Assembly: GCF_036287235.1 (NCBI RefSeq)
Contig: NZ_CP142850.1
Span: 2,187,127 to 2,251,126 of the forward strand
Direction: 5' to 3'
Length of the DNA: 64,000 bases
From: Exiguobacterium sp. 9-2
GTDB taxonomy: Bacteria; Bacillota; Bacilli; Exiguobacteriales; Exiguobacteriaceae
Position 1 is the first letter of the stretch. Every line of letters begins with the position of its first letter. The position numbers and the translations under genes are program-made. Shown here piece after piece: positions 18,790 to 27,757 of this stretch. Under the pieces are notes generated by a model. The model was not told the DNA's origin. It made no database searches and was given only the letters and a program-made list of their open reading frames with translations.

Positions 18790-19541
18790 TTATGTTCCCC
18801 CACTTCTTCTCCTACATACCACCACGAAACACCGAGTGCGTCGCGACCGGCTTCAATCAGTTCCTTAATACCTTTTTCCCCAAGTTCGACCATTTCGAGC
18901 ATCTCTTGACGGGAAAAGGTCGACTCTTCTCCTGTTGCTTGCATCTCGACGATTTTACCGGATGAGGTCATGACGAGATTGAAGTCGACTTCAGCTGCAG
19001 CATCCTCTTCGTAGCATAAATCAAGTAAGGCATTCGATTCGACGATTCCAACTGAGATGGCGGCGATACCCTCTTTGATTGGTGTATCGGTCAATTTTCC
19101 CGCTTGAATCAGTTGATCGATAGCTCGAACGAGTGCTAAAAATCCACCGGTGATCGATGCTGTTCGTGTTCCGCCATCAGCTTGAATGACGTCACAATCG
19201 ATCCAGATCGTCCGTTCACCAAGTTTTTCTAAATCGACGACCGCTCGAAGCGATCGGCTAATGAGACGTTGGATTTCCATCGTCCGCCCCGTCTGTTTGC
19301 CGCGAACGGCTTCTCGTGCAGTCCGCTGAGCGGTTGCCCGCGGTAACATCGAATATTCCGCATTGATCCAGCCTTGGCGTTTTCCACGTAGAAATGGTGG
19401 TACCCTTTCCTCGACGGTCGCCGTGCAGAGGACTTTCGTATCACCCAGTTCAATCAAAATCGAACCTTCCGCGTGTTTATTGATGTCAACTGATAACTGT
19501 ACTGGACGGAGATCGTCCGCCGTTCGTTGGTCTCTCCGCAT
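18786..19541 (-). CDS. rph: Ribonuclease PH
   Basis: Phosphorolytic 3'-5' exoribonuclease that trims tRNA 3' ends. The 251 residues show the typical RR-R-DLRP start, [20 protein letters not shown], the phosphate-binding area with [33 protein letters not shown] and [19 protein letters not shown]. Length fits the family (about 245-255). It starts directly after the murI stop and overlaps rdgB, giving a four-gene operon murI-rph-rdgB-phosphodiesterase. Confidence 0.97.
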   Translation of the reverse strand: MRRDQRTADDLRPVQLSVDINKHAEGSILIELGDTKVLCTATVEERVPPFLRGKRQGWINAEYSMLPRATAQRTAREAVRGKQTGRTMEIQRLISRSLRAVVDLEKLGERTIWIDCDVIQADGGTRTASITGGFLALVRAIDQLIQAGKLTDTPIKEGIAAISVGIVESNALLDLCYEEDAAAEVDFNLVMTSSGKIVEMQATGEESTFSRQEMLEMVELGEKGIKELIEAGRDALGVSWWYVGEEVGEHK

Positions 19542-20348
19542 TTAATCTTCCTCCGTTCCAAGGACGATGCGCTCCGCATGAATGGGCTGATCGAGCCAGT
19601 CCGTTGCAATTTGGTCAAATGAGCGGATATCGCCTGTCGCGTAATAACGATGTTCTGGTATTTGTGTCACATCTGCTGAAATCGTGTTGTAATCAAGTAG
19701 TGCTGCTACTTCGAGTGCGGTTTCATCCCCTGAAGAGATGAGTTGAACGCCTGGTCCGATGACCCGTCCAATGACATCTGCTAAGAGCGGATAATGGGTG
19801 CACCCGAGTATTAGTGTATCCATATCGTAATTCATTAAAGGTCGTAGCGTATTCGCAACGACACGTTCGACGTATGCGCCATCCGTCTGCATTGACTCGA
19901 CGAGCGGAACGAATGGCGGGCACGCTAACGATTCAACGACAACTTGTCCTTCGACATGTCGTAACGCCTTCTCGTAGGAATTACTTGTAATCGTCATCTT
20001 CGTTCCGATGACACCGATTCGTTTCGTACGTGTCACCTTGACTGCTGCACGGGCACCCGGATCGATGACACCGATGACAGGTATATTTAAACGTTCTCGC
20101 GCTTCTTTTAAGACGACAGCTGTAGCTGTATTACAGGCGATCACGATCAATTTCACATCTTGTTGTACGAGATAATCAATCATCTCCCACGTAAACTCAC
20201 GAATCTCTTCTTCTGGACGCGGACCATACGGACAACGTAGTGTATCCCCGACATAGATGATTCGCTCATGGGGCAACTGTCGCATCAATTCACGTGCGAC
20301 CGTCAATCCACCGACTCCGGAATCCAGTACTCCAATCGCTCGATTCAC
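19542..20348 (-). CDS. murI: Glutamate racemase
   Basis: Supplies D-glutamate for peptidoglycan by interconverting L- and D-glutamate without cofactor. The 268-residue protein has GVLDSGVGGLTV with the conserved Asp9-Ser10, ACNTATA with catalytic Cys72, and GCTHYPLL with the second catalytic cysteine. It matches RacE of B. subtilis in context. It heads an operon with rph and rdgB, downstream of the ptsH terminator. Confidence 0.97.
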   Translation of the reverse strand: MNRAIGVLDSGVGGLTVARELMRQLPHERIIYVGDTLRCPYGPRPEEEIREFTWEMIDYLVQQDVKLIVIACNTATAVVLKEARERLNIPVIGVIDPGARAAVKVTRTKRIGVIGTKMTITSNSYEKALRHVEGQVVVESLACPPFVPLVESMQTDGAYVERVVANTLRPLMNYDMDTLILGCTHYPLLADVIGRVIGPGVQLISSGDETALEVAALLDYNTISADVTQIPEHRYYATGDIRSFDQIATDWLDQPIHAERIVLGTEED

Positions 20349-20389
20349 TCTTCTCCACCTCTTTCTCTCAATCTTATGGTAACAAAAAA

Positions 20390-20414
20390 GGACGACGGTG
20401 CAAGACCGGCGTCC
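20390..20414 (-). terminator. Intrinsic terminator after ptsH
   Basis: Stem GGACG-x-CGG with CCG-x-CGTCC around a short loop, followed by six T on the minus strand, 20 bases past the ptsH stop. Confidence 0.88.
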
Positions 20415-20434
20415 GAGAATGTACGATTACAGGA

Positions 20435-20698
20435 TTACTGAGCAAGACCTTCGCTAGTCAGCATATCTGAAAGAGTCGTGATTGCTTCAGAAGCATCGTC
20501 ACCGTTTGCAACGATTTTGATATCTGAATCTTTCGCGATTCCGAGTGAAAGAACACCCATGATTGACTTCAAGTTGACAGTCTTTCCGTTGTATTCCAAG
20601 TTGATGTCTGATTGGAATTTAGAAGCTGTGTTGACGAGCTGAGTAGCGGGACGAGCGTGAATGCCTGAATCCGCGATGACTTTGAATGTTTTTTCCAT
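20435..20698 (-). CDS. ptsH: Phosphocarrier protein HPr
   Basis: Transfers phosphate from enzyme I to sugar-specific EIIA proteins and, when serine-phosphorylated, acts as co-repressor for CcpA. The 87-residue protein has SGIHARPA with the phospho-histidine (residue 14 counting Met; His15 by convention) and [11 protein letters not shown] with the regulatory serine (Ser46 by convention), so both signalling sites are intact. The ATG at 20698 follows AAGGGAG. The gene stands alone; no enzyme I gene follows, unlike the usual ptsH-ptsI pair, so it may be a monocistronic HPr or a paralogue. The candidate cre site at gapB in this window fits this HPr-CcpA route. Confidence 0.93.
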   Translation of the reverse strand: MEKTFKVIADSGIHARPATQLVNTASKFQSDINLEYNGKTVNLKSIMGVLSLGIAKDSDIKIVANGDDASEAITTLSDMLTSEGLAQ

Positions 20699-20763
20699 GA
20701 TTAAGAAATCTCCCTTCACTAATAACGTACTAGTGAGTCGTTTTCGAATATGTGAACTCATTA

Positions 20764-21219
20764 TCAAATGATAACGGATTCGAATCGATTCTGCAAGGAA
20801 TTTTTATATGTCTCACTCCATGGGAATGCTTTCCCGGCACGATTGATTTGTACCATCGATGTCCGTCCTGTGAACATCAGTTCACCCTGCTCATCAAATG
20901 CCGCATAATGGACGTCACACGATGCACTTCCGACATGTACTGGGTACGCATAGACGGCGAGACGTGTCCGTGGATACACTTGGCGAATGTAATTACACTG
21001 GGCATCCGCAACGACGATGATCCCGTCTTCTGCAAGCGAGTATCCGGTCTCCTCTAACATCAATGTCCGAACGTCCTCGAAATAGACGAACGGTACCCGG
21101 TTATTCATATGACCATAGGCATCCGTCTCTGCAAAACGAACAGCGACGTCGAGTCGTGTTCCATGTTTCATTTGTTCAAGCCATGATTCGAGTTCTGGAA
21201 TATAAGCTGGTACGCGCAC
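20764..21219 (-). CDS. Acyl-CoA thioesterase-like hotdog protein (YsmA-like)
   Basis: A 151-residue 4HBT-family thioesterase-like protein. It has the hotdog-fold sequence [28 protein letters not shown], where the Asp-Tyr-Gly-His-Met-Asn segment forms the usual active site. I start it at a GTG at 21219, because AGGAGG lies eight bases upstream; an in-frame ATG at 21258 has no ribosome site. The position between sdhB and the racE region matches ysmA of B. subtilis. Natural substrate unknown. Confidence 0.87.
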   Translation of the reverse strand: MRVPAYIPELESWLEQMKHGTRLDVAVRFAETDAYGHMNNRVPFVYFEDVRTLMLEETGYSLAEDGIIVVADAQCNYIRQVYPRTRLAVYAYPVHVGSASCDVHYAAFDEQGELMFTGRTSMVQINRAGKAFPWSETYKNSLQNRFESVII

Positions 21220-21245
21220 AATCGGTTCCTCCTGTCTGAATGAAA

Positions 21246-21269
21246 AAAGAAGGAGCAAGCTCCTTCTTT
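21246..21269 (-). terminator. Intrinsic terminator of the sdhCAB operon
   Basis: A perfect 11-bp stem (AAAGAAGGAGC with GCTCCTTCTTT) with a two-base loop, then further T on the minus strand, seven bases past the sdhB stop. Confidence 0.88.
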
Positions 21270-21275
21270 AATAAC

Positions 21276-22082
21276 TTATGAACTAACTGCTTCACCTGTC
21301 CGTCCTTCGTCACTACCGAAGAACTTCTTGAATGAGTGAAGTGTCGTCTGACGGTTCATCGCTGCGATCGAAGTCGTCAGCGGAATGCCTTTCGGACAAA
21401 CCTCGACACAGTTTTGAGCATTACCACACTGCATGATCCCGCCATCTTCCATCAACGCTTCAAGACGTTCTTCCTTATGGAAGGCACCTGTTGGATGCGA
21501 GTTGAATAGACGAACTTGTGAGATCGATGCTGGCCCGATGAACGTCGAACGATCGTTGACGTTCGGACATGCTTCGAGACACACGCCACATGTCATACAT
21601 TTCGATAACTCATATGCCCATTGACGTTTGTTCTCTGGCATCCGTGGTCCTGGACCTAAGTCGTACGTTCCATCGATCGGGACCCATGCTTTAACCTTTT
21701 TCAACGCATCAAACATGCGCTGACGGTCGACTTGAAGGTCACGAACGATTGGGAATGTCTGCATCGGTTGAAGGCGGATCGGTTGTTCGAGTTTATCGAC
21801 GAGTGCCGTACACGATTGACGTGGTGTACCGTTGATGACCATGGAACAAGCGCCACATACTTCTTCTAGACAACCCATATCCCAGTTGATCGGTGTCGTT
21901 TTTTCACCGGCTGCATTCACAGGATTACGACGAATCTCCATTAAAGCAGAGATGACGTTCATGTTCGGACGGTACGGAATTTCAAACGCTTCATCATACG
22001 GTTTACCATCAGGTCCATCTTGACGTTGAACGATGAATTGAACCGATTTTTGCGTAGTAGATGATTCGAGTGGTGTCGCCAT
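21276..22082 (-). CDS. sdhB: Succinate dehydrogenase iron-sulfur subunit
   Basis: Carries electrons from the flavin subunit to menaquinone in respiratory complex II. The 268-residue protein has the [2Fe-2S] ligands in GCLEEVCGACSMVINGTPRQSC (written here as the C-x4-C-x2-C...C block near residue 75), then CMTCGVCLEACP and CGNAQNCVEVCPKG for the [4Fe-4S] and [3Fe-4S] centres. Start and sdhA stop share one base (TAATG). It is a little longer than the B. subtilis subunit through an N-terminal polar extension. Confidence 0.96.
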   Translation of the reverse strand: MATPLESSTTQKSVQFIVQRQDGPDGKPYDEAFEIPYRPNMNVISALMEIRRNPVNAAGEKTTPINWDMGCLEEVCGACSMVINGTPRQSCTALVDKLEQPIRLQPMQTFPIVRDLQVDRQRMFDALKKVKAWVPIDGTYDLGPGPRMPENKRQWAYELSKCMTCGVCLEACPNVNDRSTFIGPASISQVRLFNSHPTGAFHKEERLEALMEDGGIMQCGNAQNCVEVCPKGIPLTTSIAAMNRQTTLHSFKKFFGSDEGRTGEAVSS

Positions 22083-23845
22083 TATGCTTTCACCTCTTTC
22101 TTCGACTTCTTACTGTAGTCGCGTTTCCGCGGTGGAATCAACGACGTGTCGACATCTTCATAGAAGATTTCTGGATGACCATTCGTATAACGAGCCATCG
22201 TTGTCTTCAAGAACTGTTCATCATTACGTTCCGGGAAGTCCGGTTTGTAGTGCGCCCCGCGACTCTCGTCACGTTTTAAGGCACCGAGCGTAATTGCTTC
22301 GGCTAGGTCGAGCATGTGATCGAGCTGACGGATGAACGACGCTCCTTGGTTACTCCAACGTGCTGTGTCCGTTGCCGAAATGCGCGTGAACCGATCACGA
22401 AGTTCCTTGATTTTCGTGAGTGTCTCTTCGAGCTTATCGTTATAACGGACGACCGTGACATTATCCGTCATGATTTCTCCAAGTTCACGGTGGATCTGAT
22501 ACGCGTTTTCTGTACCTTCCATCGATAAGATATCGTTAAAACGATTGATTTCTTCGATCTTATGCGCTTCGACGACGTCTTCGCTCATCTCATGAACCGA
22601 TGTCTCAAGTTCATTCATATACGCGATCGCTGACGGTCCGGCGACCATTCCGCCATATACCGCAGAAAGAAGTGAATTCGCTCCGAGACGGTTTCCTCCG
22701 TGCATCGAATAATCACATTCGCCTGCTGCGAATAGTCCAGGAATATTCGTCATCTGATCGTAGTCGACCCATAGTCCACCCATTGAATAGTGAACAGCCG
22801 GGAAAATTTTCATCGGTACTTTTCGTGGATCATCACCGACGAACTTTTCGTAGATTTCAAGGATTCCACCGAGTTTGACGTCGAGTTCTTTTGCGTCTTT
22901 ATGTGATAGATCAAGATAAACCATGTTCTCCCCGTTGACGCCGAGTTTTTGATTGACACAGACGTCAAAAATCTCGCGTGTCGCGATATCTCGTGGGACA
23001 AGGTTTCCGTATGCCGGATATTTCTCTTCAAGGAAGTACCAAGGTTTACCGTCTTTATACGTCCAGACGCGACCGCCCTCACCACGTGCTGATTCACTCA
23101 TGAGACGTAATTTATCATCCCCAGGAATCGCTGTCGGGTGAATCTGGATGAACTCACCGTTCGCATAGATCGCACCTTGACGATAGACAGCTGCTGCCGC
23201 TTGTCCTGTGTTGATAACCGAGTTCGTCGATTTTCCGAAGATGACCCCAGGACCACCTGTCGCGAGGATGACAGAATCCGCGGCAAATGCCTCGATTTCC
23301 ATCGTCCGGAGGTTTTGACAAACCGCTCCACGACAGATGCCATTGTCATCGATGATGGCACGAAGGAATTCCCATCCTTCATATTTTTCTACCAAACCTT
23401 GCGCTTCGAACTTACGAACCTGTTCATCTAATGCGTACAATAACTGTTGCCCCGTCGTCGCTCCAGCGTATGCCGTCCGGTGATGCAACGTTCCTCCGAA
23501 GCGTCGGAAGTCGAGTAACCCTTCCGGTGTCCGGTTGAACATGACACCCATGCGGTCGAACATATGGATGATCTTCGGTGCTGCTTCCGCCATTTTTTGA
23601 ACAGGTGGTTGATTTGCGAGGAAGTCTCCACCGTATACCGTGTCATCGAAATGCTGATATGGTGAATCCCCTTCCCCTTTCGTATTGACTGCTCCGTTGA
23701 TGCCACCTTGTGCACAAACAGAGTGTGAGCGTTTGACGGGTACGAGTGAGAATAACTTAACTGGTACGCCTTGCTCTGCTGCTTTTATCGTAGCCATCAG
23801 ACCGGCAAGCCCTCCGCCGATGATGACAAGATTCTTGTTCGCCAT
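22082..23845 (-). CDS. sdhA: Succinate dehydrogenase flavoprotein subunit
   Basis: Oxidises succinate to fumarate with covalently bound FAD. The 587-residue protein opens with the dinucleotide-binding GGGLAGL, followed by HSVCAQGGINGA, the region with FRRFGGTLHHRTAYAG, and HPTAIPGDDKLRLMSESARGEG in the active site. The ATG at 23845 is preferred to one at 23881 because it leaves a clear 19-base gap after sdhC, aligns with family starts and has AAAGGGG upstream. It is the middle gene of sdhCAB and the type found in Gram-positive menaquinone-reducing enzymes. Confidence 0.96.
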   Translation of the reverse strand: MANKNLVIIGGGLAGLMATIKAAEQGVPVKLFSLVPVKRSHSVCAQGGINGAVNTKGEGDSPYQHFDDTVYGGDFLANQPPVQKMAEAAPKIIHMFDRMGVMFNRTPEGLLDFRRFGGTLHHRTAYAGATTGQQLLYALDEQVRKFEAQGLVEKYEGWEFLRAIIDDNGICRGAVCQNLRTMEIEAFAADSVILATGGPGVIFGKSTNSVINTGQAAAAVYRQGAIYANGEFIQIHPTAIPGDDKLRLMSESARGEGGRVWTYKDGKPWYFLEEKYPAYGNLVPRDIATREIFDVCVNQKLGVNGENMVYLDLSHKDAKELDVKLGGILEIYEKFVGDDPRKVPMKIFPAVHYSMGGLWVDYDQMTNIPGLFAAGECDYSMHGGNRLGANSLLSAVYGGMVAGPSAIAYMNELETSVHEMSEDVVEAHKIEEINRFNDILSMEGTENAYQIHRELGEIMTDNVTVVRYNDKLEETLTKIKELRDRFTRISATDTARWSNQGASFIRQLDHMLDLAEAITLGALKRDESRGAHYKPDFPERNDEQFLKTTMARYTNGHPEIFYEDVDTSLIPPRKRDYSKKSKKEVKA

Positions 23846-23864
23846 GTTGTCAGTTCCCCTTTCC

Positions 23865-24482
23865 TTACAACACGCCTGCAAACGTTAAGATCGAGCGTAC
23901 GCCTACAAACGATAAACCGATGAATACGAGTGCTGCCACGTAAGACATCGCCCGTTGAGATGCTGGTGACTGCGTGATTCCCCAAGTAATACAGAACGTC
24001 CATAGTCCGTTCGCGAGGTGGAATGTCGTTGCCAAGATCCCGACGATATAGAACGCTAACATGAATCCGTTATCGACGATGTTCTGCATCATGCTCGCAT
24101 CAACTTCTGTTCCCATCGCAGCGGCAATCCGAGTCTCCCAAACGTGCCATGTGATGAACACGACGAGGAACACTCCGCTAAACCGTTGCAAGACATACAT
24201 CCAGTTCCGGAAATATGTATATCGTCCTGTGTTCGCAGAACCCGTGAATGCGATGTAAACACCGTAGACACCATGCAAGATGATTGGAATGAAGATGACA
24301 AAGATCTCTAAGAACAATCGATACGGAACGCTCCCCACAAATTCCGCGGCCTTATTGAAGTCTTCCTCACCACGTACGATGAAGTAGTTCGTCGTTAAGT
24401 GCGAAAGTAAAAATAACCCGATTGGAATGACGCCGAGCAGTGAGTGTATTTTACGACTCACGAAATCACGATGATTCGCCAT
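23865..24482 (-). CDS. sdhC: Succinate dehydrogenase cytochrome b558 subunit
   Basis: Single membrane-anchor subunit binding two b haems and the quinone site. The 205-residue protein has five predicted membrane helices and conserved histidines (RKIHSLLG, FLLSHL, LHGVYG, WHVWE, HLANG), as in the B. subtilis subunit of about 202 residues. The ATG at 24482 follows AAGGGGGG. A promoter at 24571-24599 gives a leader of about 80 bases. Confidence 0.95.
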   Translation of the reverse strand: MANHRDFVSRKIHSLLGVIPIGLFLLSHLTTNYFIVRGEEDFNKAAEFVGSVPYRLFLEIFVIFIPIILHGVYGVYIAFTGSANTGRYTYFRNWMYVLQRFSGVFLVVFITWHVWETRIAAAMGTEVDASMMQNIVDNGFMLAFYIVGILATTFHLANGLWTFCITWGITQSPASQRAMSYVAALVFIGLSFVGVRSILTFAGVL

Positions 24483-24570
24483 CCAAATCCCCCCTTTTGT
24501 TTGCCAATCAACCGTTGGCGCATTTTGGTAGAAAAGCGCTTTCATAAGGAAATTCGTCTTTTCATCACTT

Positions 24571-24599
24571 ATTCTACTCCTGTCCTTTTTAGAAGACAA
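24571..24599 (-). promoter_or_regulatory. Promoter of sdhCAB
   Basis: TTGTCT, 17-base spacer, TAGAAT on the minus strand, about 90 bases upstream of the sdhC ATG. No CcpA-type palindrome overlaps it. Confidence 0.65.
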
Positions 24600-24641
24600 C
24601 CCGAGCCGTTGCATTTAACTGCAAATTTTTTCAGGAAAACA

Positions 24642-24670
24642 ATGACCTGCTAGAATCATCTCGGTATAAT
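24642..24670 (+). promoter_or_regulatory. Promoter of the yslB-like gene
   Basis: ATGACC, 17-base spacer, consensus TATAAT on the plus strand, 23 bases before the ATG at 24693. It is divergent from the sdh promoter about 45 bases away. Confidence 0.6.
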
Positions 24671-24692
24671 GGTTGGCAGATAGGAGTGAATC

Positions 24693-25133
24693 ATGATGGA
24701 TGTTACACCAAACCAAACACCACTTTTCGGAATCGAACTGATCCGGGATTATGTGTTAACCGATCTTCTAGGATCGGATTATCGGCAAGTCATCTACTGG
24801 GCAGGTAAACGTCTCGCGCGTCAATTCCCTGTCGTGGATGAATCTGAATTGGCCTCATTCTTTGAACAAGCCGGTTGGGGAATGCTCGAAATCAAGAAAC
24901 GTAAAGGAACGGTCATCTCGTTCGTACTGTCTCCTCCTGATACGACGAGAGATGAACGGCCACAAGGCTACTTTCAACTCGAAGCCGGTTTCCTCGCTGA
25001 ACAGTTTTCTCGTTTTAACGGATGTGTTGCGGAAGGATATGCTGAGACGAGTAAAGAGTTTGTTCAAATCACGGTCCAAATCGATCCAAAAGATCCACTC
25101 GAACCAATCGGTCGAACTTTACATAGAATGTGA
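24693..25133 (+). CDS. yslB: YslB-like protein (DUF2507)
   Basis: A 146-residue cytosolic protein of the DUF2507 family, related to the V4R fold. It shows the family blocks FGIELIRDYVL, VIYWAGKRLAR and AGWGMLEI, followed by a beta-rich C-terminal half ending SKEFVQITVQIDPKD. Family function is not established. The first of two adjacent ATGs is used, with AGGAG upstream. It is divergent to sdhC as yslB is near sdhC in B. subtilis, supporting orthology. Confidence 0.88.
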   Translation: MMDVTPNQTPLFGIELIRDYVLTDLLGSDYRQVIYWAGKRLARQFPVVDESELASFFEQAGWGMLEIKKRKGTVISFVLSPPDTTRDERPQGYFQLEAGFLAEQFSRFNGCVAEGYAETSKEFVQITVQIDPKDPLEPIGRTLHRM

Positions 25134-25168
25134 CAGGAATCTTTATTTTCAACATCGAAATAGATTCA

Positions 25169-25195
25169 TGAAACTTTTTGTAGCAAGTGATCGTA
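25169..25195 (+). promoter_or_regulatory. Candidate ECF (SigW-type) promoter of the YvbH-like gene
   Basis: TGAAAC at 25169-25174, a T-rich 17-base spacer and CGTA at 25192-25195, on the plus strand and 38 bases before the ATG. This is the pattern of B. subtilis SigW promoters (TGAAAC, N16-17, CGTA). No good sigma-A promoter is seen in the 99-base gap. Confidence 0.6.
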
Positions 25196-25232
25196 AAATC
25201 ATGCGTACACAAATTGCGAGGAGGAACTTTAC

Positions 25233-25847
25233 ATGTTCAAAAAACTAGCAGCAGATTTAACGGGATTCAGTGATATCGGACAAGTCATTCATCCTGATGA
25301 TTTCGACAAGGCAGCCGCTGACGATTATGTTTTACATGAAGACGGCGAAAAAATCTATTTCTTGATCAAGTCCAAATCTGACGAGTATTGCTTTACGAAC
25401 TTAGCCTTGATTCACCTTGATGGAGAAAGTGCTGTCAGTTCAAAACGTGTACTCTACCGCTATCCATATGCACATTATCCAATTCGCCACGTCATGTTCG
25501 AAACGGCCGGAACAGTCGACCTCGATGTCGAGATCAAGTTCGAGATTGGTGGCAAACATTATTCGATCGACGTTGATAAAAAACAACTGGAGCATGTAAA
25601 GGATCTGTATAAGACATTACTTGCCATCGCTGAAAAACAATACGAAGGACAAAAGATGCTCGAGTTCGCGAATAGCTCATTAAATCATTCGGTCACGATT
25701 CTCGGTGGTCTTCGCCAAGGCGACATGAATGTTCCGCAAACATTCAAGGAGTTGTCTGAACAATCCTTCGAGTGGCTTCAAGGTCACTACCATCAGTGGA
25801 ACCAGCGTGATTTCGGTTCGTACTACGAGAAGTACATCAACAACTAA
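25233..25847 (+). CDS. Bacterial PH-domain protein, YvbH-like
   Basis: A 204-residue soluble protein. Residues about 1-125 match the bacterial pleckstrin-homology domain of YvbH: the start FKKLAADLTGFSDIG, EDGEKIYFLIKSKSDEYCFTN, and SSKRVLYRYPY. The C-terminal ~75 residues are helical (QTFKELSEQSFEWLQGHYHQW). PH-domain proteins of this type are often under envelope-stress control; the candidate ECF promoter upstream agrees. Precise role unknown. AGGAGG precedes the ATG. It is convergent with uvrC. Confidence 0.85.
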   Translation: MFKKLAADLTGFSDIGQVIHPDDFDKAAADDYVLHEDGEKIYFLIKSKSDEYCFTNLALIHLDGESAVSSKRVLYRYPYAHYPIRHVMFETAGTVDLDVEIKFEIGGKHYSIDVDKKQLEHVKDLYKTLLAIAEKQYEGQKMLEFANSSLNHSVTILGGLRQGDMNVPQTFKELSEQSFEWLQGHYHQWNQRDFGSYYEKYINN

Positions 25848-25853
25848 TGCCAT

Positions 25854-25890
25854 AAAAAAAGCCGCTCTCTTCACGAGGACGGCCTTTTTT
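25854..25890. terminator. Bidirectional terminator between the YvbH-like gene and uvrC
   Basis: A GC-rich hairpin (GCCG..CTC with GAG..CGGC) flanked by seven A on one side and seven T on the other, so it can act on both converging transcripts. Confidence 0.85.
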
Positions 25891-27675
25891 TCATTCTTCA
25901 TTCGCTTGGCTTAAATACTCAGCAACGGTTTCCGCTAATTTCACAGGCAATCCTGCCTCAGCCAACTGTTCGATCGTCGCACGTCTTAGACTACGCATCG
26001 ACCCGAAATGACGGATCAGCTGTTGGCGTCGTTTTGGTCCGACTCCTGGTATCTCATCGAGCAAGGAACGGGTCATCCCTTTCGAACGAAGCGAGCGGTG
26101 GAATGTGATCGCGAATCGGTGGACCTCATCTTGCATACGCTGAAGTAAATAAAATGCACTTGAGCGAGGGCTGAGTTCGATCAATCGCGCATCCTCTCCA
26201 AACAACAACTGACTCGTCCGGTGTTTGTCATCTTTTTTTAATGAGCCGACCGGCAGGGATAGGCCGAGTTCATCTTGAATGACTTCTAAAGCAGCATTCA
26301 ACTGTCCGACTCCTCCATCAATCAGGACGAGATCCGGAAGGCGCGCTCCCTCAAGTAACAAGCGTCGATAACGCCGACGAACGATTTCCCGCATCGATTC
26401 ATAGTCATCCGGTCCTTGAACCGTCCGAATCTTGAACTTCCGGTATTCTTTTTTCAGTGGTTTACCGTCTTCAAAGACGACGAGCGCCGAAACAGCATCC
26501 GCTCCTTGGATGTTCGCATTATCGATGATCTCGATTCGGGACAATGGATGAACATTGATTGCATCAGCGAGTTCTTCTACTGCCTGAACGGTCCGTTTCT
26601 CATCCCGCGCGAGTAGTTCGAAACGTTCCGAAATCGCGTTTTCAGCATTTTTCGTTGCTAAATCAAGTAATTTCCGTTTTGATCCTCGGACCGGAACATG
26701 AATTTTGATCGAGAGCGCCTCTTTGAGCAGAAGTTGATTAACGAGTGGTGGTACATACAGTTCACTTGGTTTGATGTTCTTCTCATAGAACTGGACGATG
26801 AAACTCTCGAGTTCCTCTGCTGGTGTTCCGTAGATTGGGAAGAGCGAGACATCACGTTCAATCATCTTTCCGCCGCGGAGGAAGAAGACTTGGACACACA
26901 TCCAGCCTTTATCAACGTGAATCCCGAATACATCGCGTGATGTCAAATCTGCTGTAATCATGTTTTGCTTGTTCATGATCGACTCAATGGCTCGGACCTG
27001 ATCCCGTAATTCTCCGGCACGCTCGAATTCCATCGTCTCAGCTGCTTCCGCCATCTTGTGCTTCAAGCTTTCGACGAGTTCCTTCGTGTCTCCGGACAAA
27101 AAACGTCGAATTTCCGAAACGAGCGCTTTTTGTTCCGACTCGAGATTCGGGATTTCGCATGGACCGAGACACTGACCGATATGGTAATACAGACAGAGCT
27201 TCTTCGGCATCGGCTGGCATTTGCGTAGCGGATATAAACGATCTAACAGACGTTTCGTTTCGTTCGCTGCATATGCATTCGGGTAAGGACCAAAATAATG
27301 TCCGCCATCCTTCTTCAACTTACGCGTCGTAATCAAGCGCGGATATGTCTCATTCGTAATCTTCAGATAAGGATAGGATTTGTCATCCTTCAACATGATA
27401 TTGTACTTCGGATCATGTTTCTTAATAAGCGTCATCTCAAGCAATAACGCTTCTAGTTCACTCGCTGTAATAATGTATTCAAAATCACGAACTTCCGCAA
27501 CGAGGCGTTCCGTCTTGATATCATGTGCTCCTGTGAAATAGGAACGGACACGGTTCTTGAGATTTTTTGCTTTTCCGACATAAATGACTTCACCAAATTC
27601 ATTTTTGTGTAGATAACATCCCGGCTCATCAGGCAAAAGGGATAATTTCGCTTTGATATGTTCTTGATGTCCCAA
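25891..27675 (-). CDS. uvrC: Excinuclease ABC subunit C
   Basis: Makes both incisions in UvrABC nucleotide-excision repair. The 594-residue protein has an N-terminal GIY-YIG nuclease domain (GCYLHK..VIYVGKAKNLKNRV), a UVR domain around 200-235 (HKMAEAAETMEFERA), an RNase H-like second nuclease domain (IDNANIQGADAVSALVVF; VLIDGGVGQL) and C-terminal helix-hairpin-helix motifs (IPGVGPKRRQQLIRHFGS). I use a TTG start at 27675 because AAAGGAGA sits seven bases upstream and the protein then has the family N terminus; an ATG at 27777 would overlap the divergent gene. Confidence 0.95.
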   Translation of the reverse strand: MGHQEHIKAKLSLLPDEPGCYLHKNEFGEVIYVGKAKNLKNRVRSYFTGAHDIKTERLVAEVRDFEYIITASELEALLLEMTLIKKHDPKYNIMLKDDKSYPYLKITNETYPRLITTRKLKKDGGHYFGPYPNAYAANETKRLLDRLYPLRKCQPMPKKLCLYYHIGQCLGPCEIPNLESEQKALVSEIRRFLSGDTKELVESLKHKMAEAAETMEFERAGELRDQVRAIESIMNKQNMITADLTSRDVFGIHVDKGWMCVQVFFLRGGKMIERDVSLFPIYGTPAEELESFIVQFYEKNIKPSELYVPPLVNQLLLKEALSIKIHVPVRGSKRKLLDLATKNAENAISERFELLARDEKRTVQAVEELADAINVHPLSRIEIIDNANIQGADAVSALVVFEDGKPLKKEYRKFKIRTVQGPDDYESMREIVRRRYRRLLLEGARLPDLVLIDGGVGQLNAALEVIQDELGLSLPVGSLKKDDKHRTSQLLFGEDARLIELSPRSSAFYLLQRMQDEVHRFAITFHRSLRSKGMTRSLLDEIPGVGPKRRQQLIRHFGSMRSLRRATIEQLAEAGLPVKLAETVAEYLSQANEE

Positions 27676-27757
27676 ATAAATGTCTCCTTTCACCGTTTTT
27701 AGTTTTATTCGTTCGGGTAAATACCATACATTGATTATGACATACGGAGGATGAAAA

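Noticed and set aside
20758-20780. TTATCAAATGATAA palindrome at the end of the thioesterase gene
   Set aside because: Six-base arms around two bases, overlapping the stop codon and in an AT-rich patch, not next to a promoter I can define; might be chance.
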